A stretch of 64,000 nt of DNA from positions 1-64,000 of the forward strand of contig JAUMMZ010000058.1 of NCBI GenBank assembly GCA_031296755.1, in the 5' to 3' direction. A program made the position numbers and the translations under genes. Source of the DNA: Collinsella sp. (GTDB taxonomy: Bacteria > Actinomycetota > Coriobacteriia > Coriobacteriales > Coriobacteriaceae). The notes beneath the pieces were generated by a model. The model saw nothing but the letters and a program-made list of their open reading frames with translations, was not told the DNA's origin and ran no database searches. This document shows, one piece after another, positions 52,020 through 59,757 of this stretch (position 1 is the stretch's first letter; each line of letters opens with the position of its first letter).

Positions 52020-52982
52020 ATGGCCGAACCCCACGATAGGAAGCCGATCCTCACGATCGAGCAGCAGATAGAGCACCTCAAGCAGAAGGGCGTAGCCTTC
52101 GAACTGTGTTCCGAGGAAGAGGCCGCGGACTACCTGCGCGACAAGTGCAACTTCTTCAAGCTCGCATCCTACCGCAAACTCTTCTCGAAATACGAGGGAG
52201 GCCCGCGCGACGGCCGCTACGTAGACCTCGACTTCGGCCAGCTGCGCCTGCTCGCGGCGCTCGACCAGGAGCTGCGCCACGCCCTGCTCGGCATGACGCT
52301 CGACATCGAGCATTTCCAGAAGGTGACACTGCTTCGCGAGATGGAGGACCGTGGAGAGGACGGCTACGCCATCGTGGCCGACTACATGGCATCGCTTACC
52401 ACTGCAAACAGGGAGTACCGCCTGCGCGAGCTCAAGATGAGCGGCCGCAGCCCCTACAGCTCGAGCCTCTACGCGAAGTACTCCGGCGACATGCCTGCCT
52501 GGGCCTTCCTTGAGCTCACCTCGTTCGGCACCCTCATCGACTTCGTGCGCTTCTGCGCCAGGCGATGGGGCGACAGGCGCCTCGAGGCCTCCCACTACGA
52601 CCTCAAGCGCGTGAAGTCCGTCCGCAACTGCGCCGCGCACGGCTCGTGCCTGATCAACTGCTTCGCCGAGAGGGGCGCCGCCCGGGGCTCGGCGTCCAGC
52701 GGCGTCTCCCGAAGGGTCGCCGCCGTGGGGATTCCCAAGGCGACCAGGAGGAAGTGGATGGGGAATACGGCCATGCAGGAGGTCGCGACCGTGCTCGTGG
52801 CGCACTCCGGCTTGGTACCCGAGGGCTCCTCGCGCTCGCGCGCCGCATCCGAGCTCGCCGAGATGTTCGCCAGGGCCGACGGCGAAACCGAGGCGCTGCC
52901 CGACAAGGGGCCCGACGCCGCAGCTCGCTCCGCGCTCGAGTTCCTTCGCAGGTTGACAGAATCGCTCGGGTTGGTAGAATAG
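52020..52982 (+). CDS. Abi_2-family (AbiD/AbiF-like) HEPN protein
   Basis: A 320-residue abortive-infection-type protein. The N-terminus fits the family (PILTIEQQIEHLKQKGVAF, EAADYLRDKCNFFKLASYRK), followed by LLAALDQELRHALLGMTLDIE, MPAWAFLELTSFGTLIDFV and the HEPN RNase motif R-N-x-x-A-H in VRNCAAHGSCL. HEPN domains of this type cleave RNA. The last 90 residues are an unassigned extension. ACAGGAGACC precedes the ATG and a TAGAAT -10 box lies at 51982. The 3' end of the gene contains a strong promoter for a small RNA that is duplicated downstream. Defence or toxin-antitoxin function is inferred from the family. Confidence 0.82.
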   Translation: MAEPHDRKPILTIEQQIEHLKQKGVAFELCSEEEAADYLRDKCNFFKLASYRKLFSKYEGGPRDGRYVDLDFGQLRLLAALDQELRHALLGMTLDIEHFQKVTLLREMEDRGEDGYAIVADYMASLTTANREYRLRELKMSGRSPYSSSLYAKYSGDMPAWAFLELTSFGTLIDFVRFCARRWGDRRLEASHYDLKRVKSVRNCAAHGSCLINCFAERGAARGSASSGVSRRVAAVGIPKATRRKWMGNTAMQEVATVLVAHSGLVPEGSSRSRAASELAEMFARADGETEALPDKGPDAAARSALEFLRRLTESLGLVE

Positions 52983-53048
52983 CCTGCAGATAGCAAAACC
53001 TTCACGGTTTTAGGGGCGGACTTGCGCAAGCGACTCTGCCCTATTTTT
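52953..53048 (+). ncRNA. Small structured RNA gene downstream of the Abi gene, copy 1
   Basis: TTGACA (52953-52958), a 16-base spacer and TAGAAT (52975-52980) form a near-consensus promoter inside the last codons of the Abi gene. The RNA would start near 52987, carry hairpin 1 (AAAACC-TTCAC-GGTTTT, 52995-53011), then GGGGCGGA, an inner stem CTTG-CG-CAAG, and close with CTCTGCCCTATTTTT, which pairs with GGGGC as a terminator. Predicted length about 60 bases. Confidence 0.72.
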
Positions 53049-53087
53049 ATATTCACTCGCTATAGGAGACGGATGATACCTGGGTCA

Positions 53088-53180
53088 ATGACAGAACTGA
53101 GAAGCCCGGAATAATGGAGCCAGTTAGAAACCCTCGGGTTTGCGGGGCGGGATCGTGAGAGCGATTCTGCCCTATTTTTT
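53088..53180 (+). ncRNA. Small structured RNA gene downstream of the Abi gene, copy 2
   Basis: Same organisation 131 bases further: ATGACA (53088-53093), 16 bases, AATAAT (53110-53115); hairpin 1 AAACCC-TC-GGGTTT (53128-53141); GCGGGGCGGG; inner stem ATCG-TGAGAG-CGAT; TTCTGCCCTATTTTTTT. Both stems differ in sequence from copy 1 but keep pairing, i.e. compensatory changes support RNA structure. Confidence 0.72.
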
Positions 53181-53328
53181 TCCTCCGTCTGCCCCAACCA
53201 AGTAGTTCGAAGATAGCCTGTAGGTGTCCTCGTGGGCGCCTTTTATTTTCAGGGAATCGGCCGCTTCATGAACGAGCGACCGGCTTGACCTAGACGAACC
53301 GCCTTCATCTCCGTCTAGGCGCCGGCAA
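53181..53328. other. Intergenic stretch between RNA genes and yjdF riboswitch
   Basis: No gene. A segment GGGCGCCTTTTATTTTCAGGGA at 53237 is nearly repeated at 54428, and GCCGGCT...CTAGACG/CGTCTAGGCGCCGGC near 53279-53325 is self-complementary. Confidence 0.5.
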
Positions 53329-53485
53329 TCAACATCGTGAATCCGCGCGTGCTACAATGCGGGCACCAGAGATGAAAACACAGTCCCCGTCGGGTAGTCG
53401 TGGGCGTGCGGGAGTCCGCATCAGTAACCTGCCTCCTTGGTTGTCCCTTCTCTGCATGGTCATCTACATAAAGGAGGAACCAGCC
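53329..53485 (+). ncRNA. yjdF-type riboswitch with promoter
   Basis: A -10 box TACAAT (53353-53358) lies 18 bases after TCAACA. The leader then shows GAGATGAAAAC, CCCCGTCGGGTAGTC, a TGCGG-GAGT-CCGCA hairpin, CAGTAACCTGCCTCC and the ribosome binding site AAAGGAGG before the yjdF ATG. From memory, the GGGTAG and AACCTGCC blocks and the position in front of a DUF2992 gene fit the yjdF motif RNA, a class reported to respond to azaaromatic compounds. Confidence 0.72.
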
Positions 53486-53905
53486 ATGCAGATCAGCGTG
53501 TCGTCCACCCTGACCGTATATCACGACGGCCAATTCTGGGTCGGGCTGGCGGAGCATGTCGAGGACGGCAGGTACGGCGTCGCCCGCATCGTCTTCGGCG
53601 CAGAACCGTCCGATGAGGAGATCCTGCGATTCGTTACAAGCAAATGGGCGAAGCTCGCGTTCTTCGGTGACGATCCGTCCGAGGCGAGCGAGCCCGCGAA
53701 GAACCCCAAGAGACGCGCCCGCGAGGCGGCGAAAGCCCTCAAGCAGCCGGCGATGAGCACCAAGGCGCAGCAGGCGCTCGCGAATCAGCGGGAGACGATG
53801 AAGCGGGAATCGGCTCAAGCAAGAAGCCAGCGTCGAGCGGATGAGGCGGAGGCGCGCTTCGAGCAGCGAAAACTGAAGCGCAAACAGAAGCATCGCGGTC
53901 ATTGA
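53486..53905 (+). CDS. yjdF: YjdF-family (DUF2992) protein
   Basis: A 139-residue protein beginning MQISVSSTLTVYHDGQFWVG. The N-terminal half is the compact DUF2992 domain (VEDGRYGVARIVFGAEPSDE, FVTSKWAKLAFFG); the C-terminal half is helical and extremely basic (KNPKRRAREAAKAL, ARSQRRADEAEARFEQRKLK). Biochemical function is unknown; linkage to the azaaromatic-responsive riboswitch suggests a role in tolerance of such compounds. A 5'-truncated copy is at 42872-43259. AAAGGAGG defines the start. Confidence 0.85.
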   Translation: MQISVSSTLTVYHDGQFWVGLAEHVEDGRYGVARIVFGAEPSDEEILRFVTSKWAKLAFFGDDPSEASEPAKNPKRRAREAAKALKQPAMSTKAQQALANQRETMKRESAQARSQRRADEAEARFEQRKLKRKQKHRGH

Positions 53906-53930
53906 TACCACCATCAACCCATATATAGCA

Positions 53931-54009
53931 GCAGGCGTAGCTTCGATTGAAACTACGCCTGCCACCTGGTGCTATAACGTTATACAGAACGTATGTTCTA
54001 TACCCACTC
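53931..54009 (+). terminator. yjdF terminator, LexA-like palindrome and att-like core site 5
   Basis: GCAGGCGTAG (53931-53940) pairs with CTACGCCTGC (53953-53962). AGAACGTATGTTCT at 53986-53999 is a perfect 14-base palindrome of LexA type. It overlaps CTATACCCACTC (53998-54009), the fifth att-like site and the last one before the conjugative element. Confidence 0.65.
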
Positions 54010-54643
54010 GATGACTAACCCAGTCCGAGCACTACCGATGCGTGTCGCGTCATACCGCCTAAGAGCTGATTCGTTCAGAAAAGGTTCAGGGGGATCGTCG
54101 AGTTTATTGCACCCTCGCGTTTTACAAAAGAGAGTACAAGGCCCTTTAGCTCGAATTATTGCATTTAGAACCCCGCCGCTCATCCATCCTAGCTTGCCCA
54201 AACAGCCCTCCCGCGATGTCCATGTTCCAACGGATGGGTACCATTTACCCGGGTGCACCTGGGGCAACGGGCCGGCAGGCCCGCGCAAGGTCGCTCGCAT
54301 AACACACAACATCAAACACGACAGAAGAGGCGAACGACAGATGCCGGACCCCGGACGACAGCACCGCGGAAGAGAAGCATTCCAACCACAACCGAACGAA
54401 CATCGCTCCTAGGCAGGCGCCCGCATGGGCGCCTTTTACTTTTCAGGGACTTAGCTGAGAGCTAAGCCACGCGGCTCATGGCCGTTTCGTGGAGGCCCGA
54501 CCAGCTCGACCCACCTCGACCCGTCTCCGTTCCCGTCATGCGCGCGATGCGCCAGCAGGCGGTTCAATCGTCGCGCAGACGAAAAGGGACACTGTGCCGC
54601 GCGGTGTGCCCGCACGGTGCCGCACGGGAAGACTGGAGGAACC
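54010..54643. other. Left-end region of the conjugative element, no gene seen
   Basis: About 630 bases without a supportable gene. It holds a classical terminator at 54416-54438 (GGCGCCC-GCAT-GGGCGCC then TTTTACTTTT), whose transcript is unknown and might be a small RNA, and the first copy of the CTCGACCC repeat (54485-54525). Confidence 0.55.
54485..54525. repeat. CTCGACCC repeat block, copy 1
   Basis: CTCGACCC at 54505-54512 and 54515-54522 within a 40-base block starting TTTCGTGGAGGC that recurs at 56522-56563. Possible binding site for an element-encoded protein. Confidence 0.6.
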
Positions 54644-54862
54644 ATGGCACGCACAGCCGAATGCGCCGCGCCCGAGAACAACCAGGGCCGCGACGAATGG
54701 ATGACGGTGATCGAGATGCAGCAGTACATGAGGGCGAGCCGAAACAAGGCGTACGACCTCATCTGGTCGGGAGAGATCGACTCGTACAGGCTCGGCAGGA
54801 AGCTCCTGGTTTCGAGGGCGTCAGTGGACGCCTACATCGAGTCAAGGAGCGGCAGGAAATGA
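54644..54862 (+). CDS. Excisionase-family helix-turn-helix protein
   Basis: A 72-residue protein with the MerR-like winged-helix of excisionases: WMTVIEMQQYMRASRNKAYDLI, then GEIDSYRLGRKLLVSRASVDAYI. ATG at 54644 behind GGAGG. The first gene of the conjugative element as read here; such proteins direct excision or act as regulators. The matching integrase is not in the window. Confidence 0.75.
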   Translation: MARTAECAAPENNQGRDEWMTVIEMQQYMRASRNKAYDLIWSGEIDSYRLGRKLLVSRASVDAYIESRSGRK

Positions 54863-54940
54863 CGGCGGCGACCGCCCCGGGAGCCGCCCGCGGCCGGGCA
54901 CGCGAGGGAGCCTCGAGACGAAAGGAGCTCGAGGACGACC

Positions 54941-55189
54941 ATGACCAAGAGCACTAGCAGGAGCCAGGTGAGGCTCATCGCATCGACAAACGCGATATTC
55001 GGCGCCGACGAGGCGTGCGCGATGCTGCGCATCAGCCGCGACGCCATGTACCGGCTCGCCAAGGACCGCGACGACCCGTTCCCGATCCGCTACATCGGCG
55101 GCAAGACGCGCGACGGCATCGTGCTGCACGACGAGCTCGTCGCATGGGTCGAGCGCAACAGCGTCGTCGGCTCGCCAAGAAGGGGCTAG
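54941..55189 (+). CDS. AlpA-like helix-turn-helix protein
   Basis: An 82-residue small DNA-binding protein: IFGADEACAMLRISRDAMYRLA and FPIRYIGGKTRDGIVLHDELVAWVE. It overlaps no neighbour and lies four bases before the initiator-like gene. Probably a second excisionase/regulator of the element. Confidence 0.68.
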   Translation: MTKSTSRSQVRLIASTNAIFGADEACAMLRISRDAMYRLAKDRDDPFPIRYIGGKTRDGIVLHDELVAWVERNSVVGSPRRG

Positions 55190-55193
55190 CGCC

Positions 55194-55709
55194 ATGGCGG
55201 CCGCAGGCCCGAGGGGGCGCGACGGCCCCTCCCCGCGCGAGTTCGCGACGGTACGGCACTTCATGATGGCGGACCTCGGCCTCTCAGGCCTTCCCCTGCT
55301 CGTCTACGCGCGCATCTTCGGCTTCTGCGACGCCGGGTGCGGCTACTTCGAGAGCAAGGGCGGCCTGGCCCGATTCCTCAACGTGCAGGAGCGCAGCGCA
55401 TACCGCGCCATCCGCAACCTGCTCGACCAGGGCCTCATCGAGGAGTGCGGCGTGCACGCCCCGGCGCGCGGGCATGCCACCAAGCGATACCGCATCGTGC
55501 GCGAGAGGCTGCCGCCCGGAGCGTTGGCAACCCCTGACGATTCGTCAGGGTTCCCGGCGCGAAAGGGTGACGAAATGACAGGGTTCGCCGCGAACAAGGA
55601 TGACGAACCGTCAGGGCTCGCAGCCCGAACCCCTGACGAAATGACAGGGAAACCCCTGACGATATGCCACCCAATAAGCAAAAGGGACAACAAGGACTTC
55701 AGAAGATAA
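55194..55709 (+). CDS. Replication-initiator-like helix-turn-helix protein
   Basis: A 171-residue protein. Residues 20-110 look like the winged-helix of plasmid/phage initiators (FMMADLGLSGLPLLVYARIF, YFESKGGLARFLNVQERSAY, RAIRNLLDQGLIEECG). The C-terminal 60 residues are repetitive (DDSSGF, GDEMTGF, DDEPSGL, PDEMTGK) and are encoded by iteron-like DNA repeats, the design of initiator genes with an internal origin. It precedes a DnaC-type loader, as in replication modules of phages and conjugative elements. Confidence 0.62.
   Translation: MAAAGPRGRDGPSPREFATVRHFMMADLGLSGLPLLVYARIFGFCDAGCGYFESKGGLARFLNVQERSAYRAIRNLLDQGLIEECGVHAPARGHATKRYRIVRERLPPGALATPDDSSGFPARKGDEMTGFAANKDDEPSGLAARTPDEMTGKPLTICHPISKRDNKDFRR
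55533..55668. repeat. Five iteron-like repeats within the initiator gene, candidate origin
   Basis: Units CCTGACGATTCGTCAGG (55533-55549, palindromic), TGACGAAATGACAGGG (55568-55583), TGACGAACCGTCAGGG (55601-55616), CCTGACGAAATGACAGGG (55632-55649) and the partial CCTGACGATATG (55655-55666). Spacing is about 20-35 bases. All lie in one reading frame and encode the repeated DE(M/P)(T/S)G motif. Confidence 0.75.
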
Positions 55710-55723
55710 GGAAGGGGCGCCCG

Positions 55724-56512
55724 ATGGACCGAGCGGGACTCATCACCCTGGAGCAGGCCCGGGCCGCCGGGCTCTCCTTCGACGAGCCGGAGCCGAGGGC
55801 GTGCCCGCACTGCGGCGCCGCCCTCGAACCGCTCGGCGCAGCGCTGGCGGGCAGGGTCGCCTGGGTCTCCAGCGCCCCCTGCCCGTGCGAGGGCGCAACC
55901 AGCGAGCGGGAGGCCGAGGCGCGAAGGCGCGCGGCCCTCGCCGCCAAGGAGGAGGCCGCCCGCCGGGAGAAGGCGCTCGCGCGCGCGGGCATCCCCAGGC
56001 GCTACTGGGCCGCCGAGGCCGACCGCCCCGAGTTCGCCGAGTACATCGCCTCGTTCGCCGGCAACGGAGGCGCCGGGCTCTACATACACGGGGGCGTCGG
56101 CGCCGGAAAGACGCACGCCGCCTCCGCCATGGCCAGGCTGTTCGCCGAGGCCGGCTACGACGTCGCCTTCACGACGGCCAAGGGCATGCTCGAGCGCGTG
56201 AAGGCCACGTTCGACGAGGGCGGCACCGAGGCGGCCGTCGCGCGGTACGCCAAGTGCGACGTCCTCGTGCTCGACGACCTCGGCAAGGAGGACGCGACGG
56301 AATGGTCCGTCGGCACCGTGTTCAGCGTGCTCGACGCGCGCTACGAGGACATGCGCCCGACCATCGTCACGTCGAACTACGCGCCGGGCGCGCTGGCGGA
56401 CAGGCTCGCGAGGCGCGGCGAGCGCGTAACGGCAGAGGCGATCGCGAGCAGGATCTCCCAGACCTGCAGGCCCGTCTACCTGGGCGGAAGGGACAGGCGC
56501 CGGCTCGGCTAG
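55724..56512 (+). CDS. DnaC-type helicase loader ATPase
   Basis: A 262-residue DnaC/IstB-like AAA+ protein. It opens with a zinc-finger-like CPHCGAALEPLG ... CPCEG, then Ala/Glu-rich helices, Walker A IHGGVGAGKTHAAS, Walker B VLVLDDLGKED, sensor IVTSNYAPGALADRLARRGERV and arginine finger SRI. The start at 55724 uses AAGGGGCG. It begins just after the initiator-like gene and probably loads the host helicase at the nearby iterons. Confidence 0.84.
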   Translation: MDRAGLITLEQARAAGLSFDEPEPRACPHCGAALEPLGAALAGRVAWVSSAPCPCEGATSEREAEARRRAALAAKEEAARREKALARAGIPRRYWAAEADRPEFAEYIASFAGNGGAGLYIHGGVGAGKTHAASAMARLFAEAGYDVAFTTAKGMLERVKATFDEGGTEAAVARYAKCDVLVLDDLGKEDATEWSVGTVFSVLDARYEDMRPTIVTSNYAPGALADRLARRGERVTAEAIASRISQTCRPVYLGGRDRRRLG

Positions 56513-56521
56513 CTTGTGCGC

Positions 56522-56563
56522 TTCCCGTGGAGGCGCGGACGGCTCGACCCAGCTCGACCCATC
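56522..56563. repeat. CTCGACCC repeat block, copy 2
   Basis: CTCGACCC at 56543-56550 and 56553-56560 in a block beginning TTCCCGTGGAGGCG, matching 54485-54525. Located in the 200-base gap between the loader gene and the next gene, a possible regulatory or transfer-origin site. Confidence 0.6.
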
Positions 56564-56713
56564 GCGGGCGGCCCCGGTCGCCGCCGCAATCGAAATCGCT
56601 ATACACGTCTTGGGCGGCGTCGACGCGCCGGCACGCACGCCTGCTCCGACTCGCACCGTGCCCCCATCGCGAGGACGCCGCCCGCCAAACAACAAACGAA
56701 AGGCGGAGGGCCC

Positions 56714-57247
56714 ATGGACGGCTTCGAGAGGATAACCGGCCGCGAGCACGACGGGCTCGTGGAGAAGTGCCAGGAGAACGGCTGGCTCAAGGTCGGCGGC
56801 TTCGACTGGCAGGACGACCCGTTCCTCGAGGAGTACCCCTACGAGTTCTCCCGCACGGACAGCGTCGACAGGCTCCGCGAGGCGCTGGGCTCGGGCAACT
56901 GGGCCATACGCCAGGGGTTCTGCTACCGCGACCTCGCGTTCATCCAGCAGGTGAACGGCGGCGACGAGTGGTGGACGCTCAAGCGCGACGGCGACGCGTG
57001 GACCGGCTTCGAGAGCTGGAGCTTCGGCGCCATCGCCCAGGAGCCCGAGCGGTTCGAGCGCGCCATGCGCGACATGTGCGAGGCGACGCCGGAGCAGTGC
57101 CGCAGCGGCGAGTGGGCCCATCTGCACGAGAAGTCTCCCGAGCCGCTGGCGCAGCGCGCCGCGTCCGCCCGCGAGGCGAGCCGCGCGCACGCCGGGCAGG
57201 AAGCCCGCGCCCCAATGGCGCGCGAGAGGGCCGTCGGGGCCGAATAG
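56714..57247 (+). CDS. Conserved hypothetical protein of the conjugative element
   Basis: A 177-residue soluble protein without recognised domain: ERITGREHDGLVEKCQENGW, RLREALGSGNWAIRQGFCYR, FIQQVNGGDEWWTLKRDG. The C-terminus is Ala/Arg/Glu-rich (ARERA, REASRAHAGQEAR), a tail similar to that of the next protein. GGAGGG is four bases before the ATG. Related DNA-element proteins of this sort often assist transfer or regulate it; role unknown. Confidence 0.55.
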   Translation: MDGFERITGREHDGLVEKCQENGWLKVGGFDWQDDPFLEEYPYEFSRTDSVDRLREALGSGNWAIRQGFCYRDLAFIQQVNGGDEWWTLKRDGDAWTGFESWSFGAIAQEPERFERAMRDMCEATPEQCRSGEWAHLHEKSPEPLAQRAASAREASRAHAGQEARAPMARERAVGAE

Positions 57248-57304
57248 GGACGACCGGGGCGCGAAGGCGCCCCTTTTTCATCTCGACTGGAAGGGAGGCG
57301 CGGG

Positions 57305-57856
57305 ATGGCGAGCGACTACGGGGACGAGGCGGGCGGCAAGCTGCTCGACTGGATGCTGAGGATCGGCCAGGAGGCCGGCGCCGAGGCAATGGCGGGCGGC
57401 GCGAGGGAGCTCTCCGAGCGCCTCGCGGGAATCCGCGGGACCATCGCCGGCGGGCGCGCCGAGGCCATCGCGGCCGACGGCGTGCCGACCTACGCGAAGC
57501 TCAGCCTCGAGGAGCTCTCTGGGCTTCCCGAGTACGCGACGATCAAGGAGGTCGTCTCCGACAAGCTGCGCGCCGCGTCGGTCGAGCACCACATCATCCC
57601 CGGCGAGGGCCGCGACTGGCTGCTCTTCAAGGTGGAGGACGCCCCCGAGGTCGACGAGGCCTTCCGCCAGCTGGAGCAAGAGACGGGCAAGGCCGCTGAC
57701 CGCGCGAGGGAGCGGCTAGCCGAGATCGCCGAGAGGCGCCAGGAGCCCGAGCGGCTGGCGGAGCGCGCGGAGCGTGCGCGCGAGGCGTCGAGGGCCCACA
57801 GCCAGGGCCTCGGCCGGGACCGCGGCCCGCGCCAGATCGAGGGGCCCGAGAGATGA
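57305..57856 (+). CDS. PcfB-family (DUF3801) conjugation protein
   Basis: A 183-residue protein with the PcfB layout: EAGGKLLDWMLRIGQEAG, RELSERLAGIRG, SLEELSGLPEYATIKEVV and IIPGEGRDWLLFKVEDAPEV, then a charged tail. In enterococcal pCF10 PcfB works with the coupling protein PcfC; here its stop overlaps the VirD4 start by four bases (ATGA), supporting the same partnership. Confidence 0.72.
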   Translation: MASDYGDEAGGKLLDWMLRIGQEAGAEAMAGGARELSERLAGIRGTIAGGRAEAIAADGVPTYAKLSLEELSGLPEYATIKEVVSDKLRAASVEHHIIPGEGRDWLLFKVEDAPEVDEAFRQLEQETGKAADRARERLAEIAERRQEPERLAERAERAREASRAHSQGLGRDRGPRQIEGPER

Positions 57857-59673
57857 GGTGGCAGGCGGCGGCCGCGCTGGCCGCAGCCGCGTTCGCCATG
57901 GGAGACGCAGCGGCCGCGGCAATAGCGGCGTCGGGCGCGAACCCGATCCTCGACCCGGAGGCCGCCATGGCGGCGATCCCGGCAGCGCTCCGCGCGGGAC
58001 ACGTCTTCTCCGCGGAGGCGCTTCCCCTGTGCGCCGGGACCGCCTGCGCGTGCGGCGCACTTTTCGCCTGGGCCCGCTCACTGGGGACCAAGGGGGCCCG
58101 GCGCGACGGCGAGGAGCACGGTAGCTCCAGGTGGGCCACGCGCAAGGACATCGCGCCCTTCGGCGACCCCAAGGACCCCGACAACAACATCATCCTCACC
58201 GACAACGCGCGCATCCGCCTCGTGAGCCGCAGGTTCGACCTCTCCACCGACACCAACGACAACGTGCTCGTGGTTGGAGGACCCGGCACCGGCAAGACGC
58301 GCTACTACGTCAAGCCGAACCTCCTGCAGGCCAACGCCAGCTTCTTCGTGACCGACCCGAAGGGCACGCTCATCCGCGAGATGGGCGGCGCGCTGGCGGA
58401 GCTCGGCTACGAGATCCGCGCGTTCGACACCATCGACTTCACGCGCTCCATGCGCTTCAACCCCATAGCCTACATAAGCGACGAGGCGGGAGTCATCCGC
58501 TTCGCCCGCGGCATCGTCGCCAACACCGAGGGCGAGGCCGACCACAAGGGCGACCCCTACTGGGAGAAGGCCGAGCGCCTGGTCTACACCGCGCTCACGG
58601 CCTACCTCGTCATGCACTGCGAGCCCGCCGACCGGAACCTCGACGGGCTGCTCACGCTGCTCTCGCTCGCCGACGCCCGCGACGACCCGGGCTACATGAG
58701 CCCGCTCGACATGGTGTTCCGCGAGCTGGAGACCGGCGAGCGCTACGTCAGGCGCGGGGGCGCTTCGGCGAGCGCCGACAGGTCGCTGCGCGGCTTCGCC
58801 GAGGAGGACGGCGCATGGGAGTGGATCAAGGTCCGCGAGCCCGCGCCGCCCGACGACTTCGCGCTCGCGAGCTACCGCGAGTTCCGCGTGGCCGCCGGCG
58901 ACACCATGAAGTCGATGCTCTCGAGCTGCAACGTCCGCCTGAAGCCGCTGTCCATCAGGGCCGTCCGCGACCTCACCTCCGAAGACGAGCTCGACCTCGC
59001 CCACATGGGCGACGAGGGCGCCAGGGTCGCGCTCTTCGCGTCGATGAGCGACACCGACTCGACCTTCGACTTCCTGTTCGCCCTGCTCATGGACACAGCC
59101 GTGAGCGCGCTTTGTGCCGAGGCGCTCGAGGCGCACGGCGGCTCGCTGCCCACGACGGTGCACTTCGTCTTCGACGAGTTCGCCAACATCGGGCGCATAC
59201 CCGACTTCGAGCGGACCATCGCCGTCACCCGCAGCAGGAACATCGCCGTCTCGATGATCGCCCAGTCGCTCTCGCAGCTGAAGGAGACCTACGGCGACAA
59301 CAACGCCGAGACCATCGTGAACGCCTGCGACACGCTGCTCTACCTGGGCGGCAAGGCGAACGAGACCAACGAGGAGATCAGCAAGATGGCCGGCAAGCAG
59401 ACGGTGGCGAGCGAGACGCAGAGCGACTCGCGGGGCGCCGGCTGGACCCGGACCGTGAACCGCGGCATCTCCGAGCGCGACCTCATACAGCCCGCCGAGG
59501 TGGCGCGCATGCCGCGCGAGGACGCGCTCGTGCTCGTGAACGGGTGCATGCCGCTCATGGACCGGAAGTACCGGCTCGAGCGACACCCGCGCTCGCGCCT
59601 GCTCGAGGAGGCCGCGCGCCGCGGCCCGTTCGACTTCGCGGAGTACCGCAGGCGGAAGGACGGCACCTCGTGA
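57853..59673 (+). CDS. VirD4/TraG-type coupling protein
   Basis: A 606-residue coupling ATPase. N-terminal membrane helices (about 5-25 and 50-75) anchor it; the motor has Walker A VGGPGTGKTRYYVKPNLLQ, ASFFVTDPKGTLIREMG, a Walker B TVHFVFDEFANIGRIP, ITVTRSRNIAVSMIAQSLSQ-like segment and LYLGGKANETNEEISK. It links the relaxosome to the secretion channel. Position after PcfB and before Maff2/PrgI/VirB4 is standard for Gram-positive conjugative elements. Confidence 0.9.
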   Translation: MRWQAAAALAAAAFAMGDAAAAAIAASGANPILDPEAAMAAIPAALRAGHVFSAEALPLCAGTACACGALFAWARSLGTKGARRDGEEHGSSRWATRKDIAPFGDPKDPDNNIILTDNARIRLVSRRFDLSTDTNDNVLVVGGPGTGKTRYYVKPNLLQANASFFVTDPKGTLIREMGGALAELGYEIRAFDTIDFTRSMRFNPIAYISDEAGVIRFARGIVANTEGEADHKGDPYWEKAERLVYTALTAYLVMHCEPADRNLDGLLTLLSLADARDDPGYMSPLDMVFRELETGERYVRRGGASASADRSLRGFAEEDGAWEWIKVREPAPPDDFALASYREFRVAAGDTMKSMLSSCNVRLKPLSIRAVRDLTSEDELDLAHMGDEGARVALFASMSDTDSTFDFLFALLMDTAVSALCAEALEAHGGSLPTTVHFVFDEFANIGRIPDFERTIAVTRSRNIAVSMIAQSLSQLKETYGDNNAETIVNACDTLLYLGGKANETNEEISKMAGKQTVASETQSDSRGAGWTRTVNRGISERDLIQPAEVARMPREDALVLVNGCMPLMDRKYRLERHPRSRLLEEAARRGPFDFAEYRRRKDGTS

Positions 59674-59757
59674 CGGGGCCGCGGAGGGCGCGGGCCTCCC
59701 CCGCCGCGGGGGAGGAGCAGCAAGGAACATCGTCAACCGAAAGCAAAGGAGAGCAGC

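Noticed and set aside
52987..53180. The two RNA units as a CRISPR array
   Set aside because: Only two units, each with its own promoter and terminator, stems differ in sequence, and no cas genes are nearby; independent RNA genes fit better.
53998..54315. 105-codon minus-strand frame ending LVIEWV
   Set aside because: Its end is just the att-like core read in reverse; the rest has no family resemblance or ribosome binding site.
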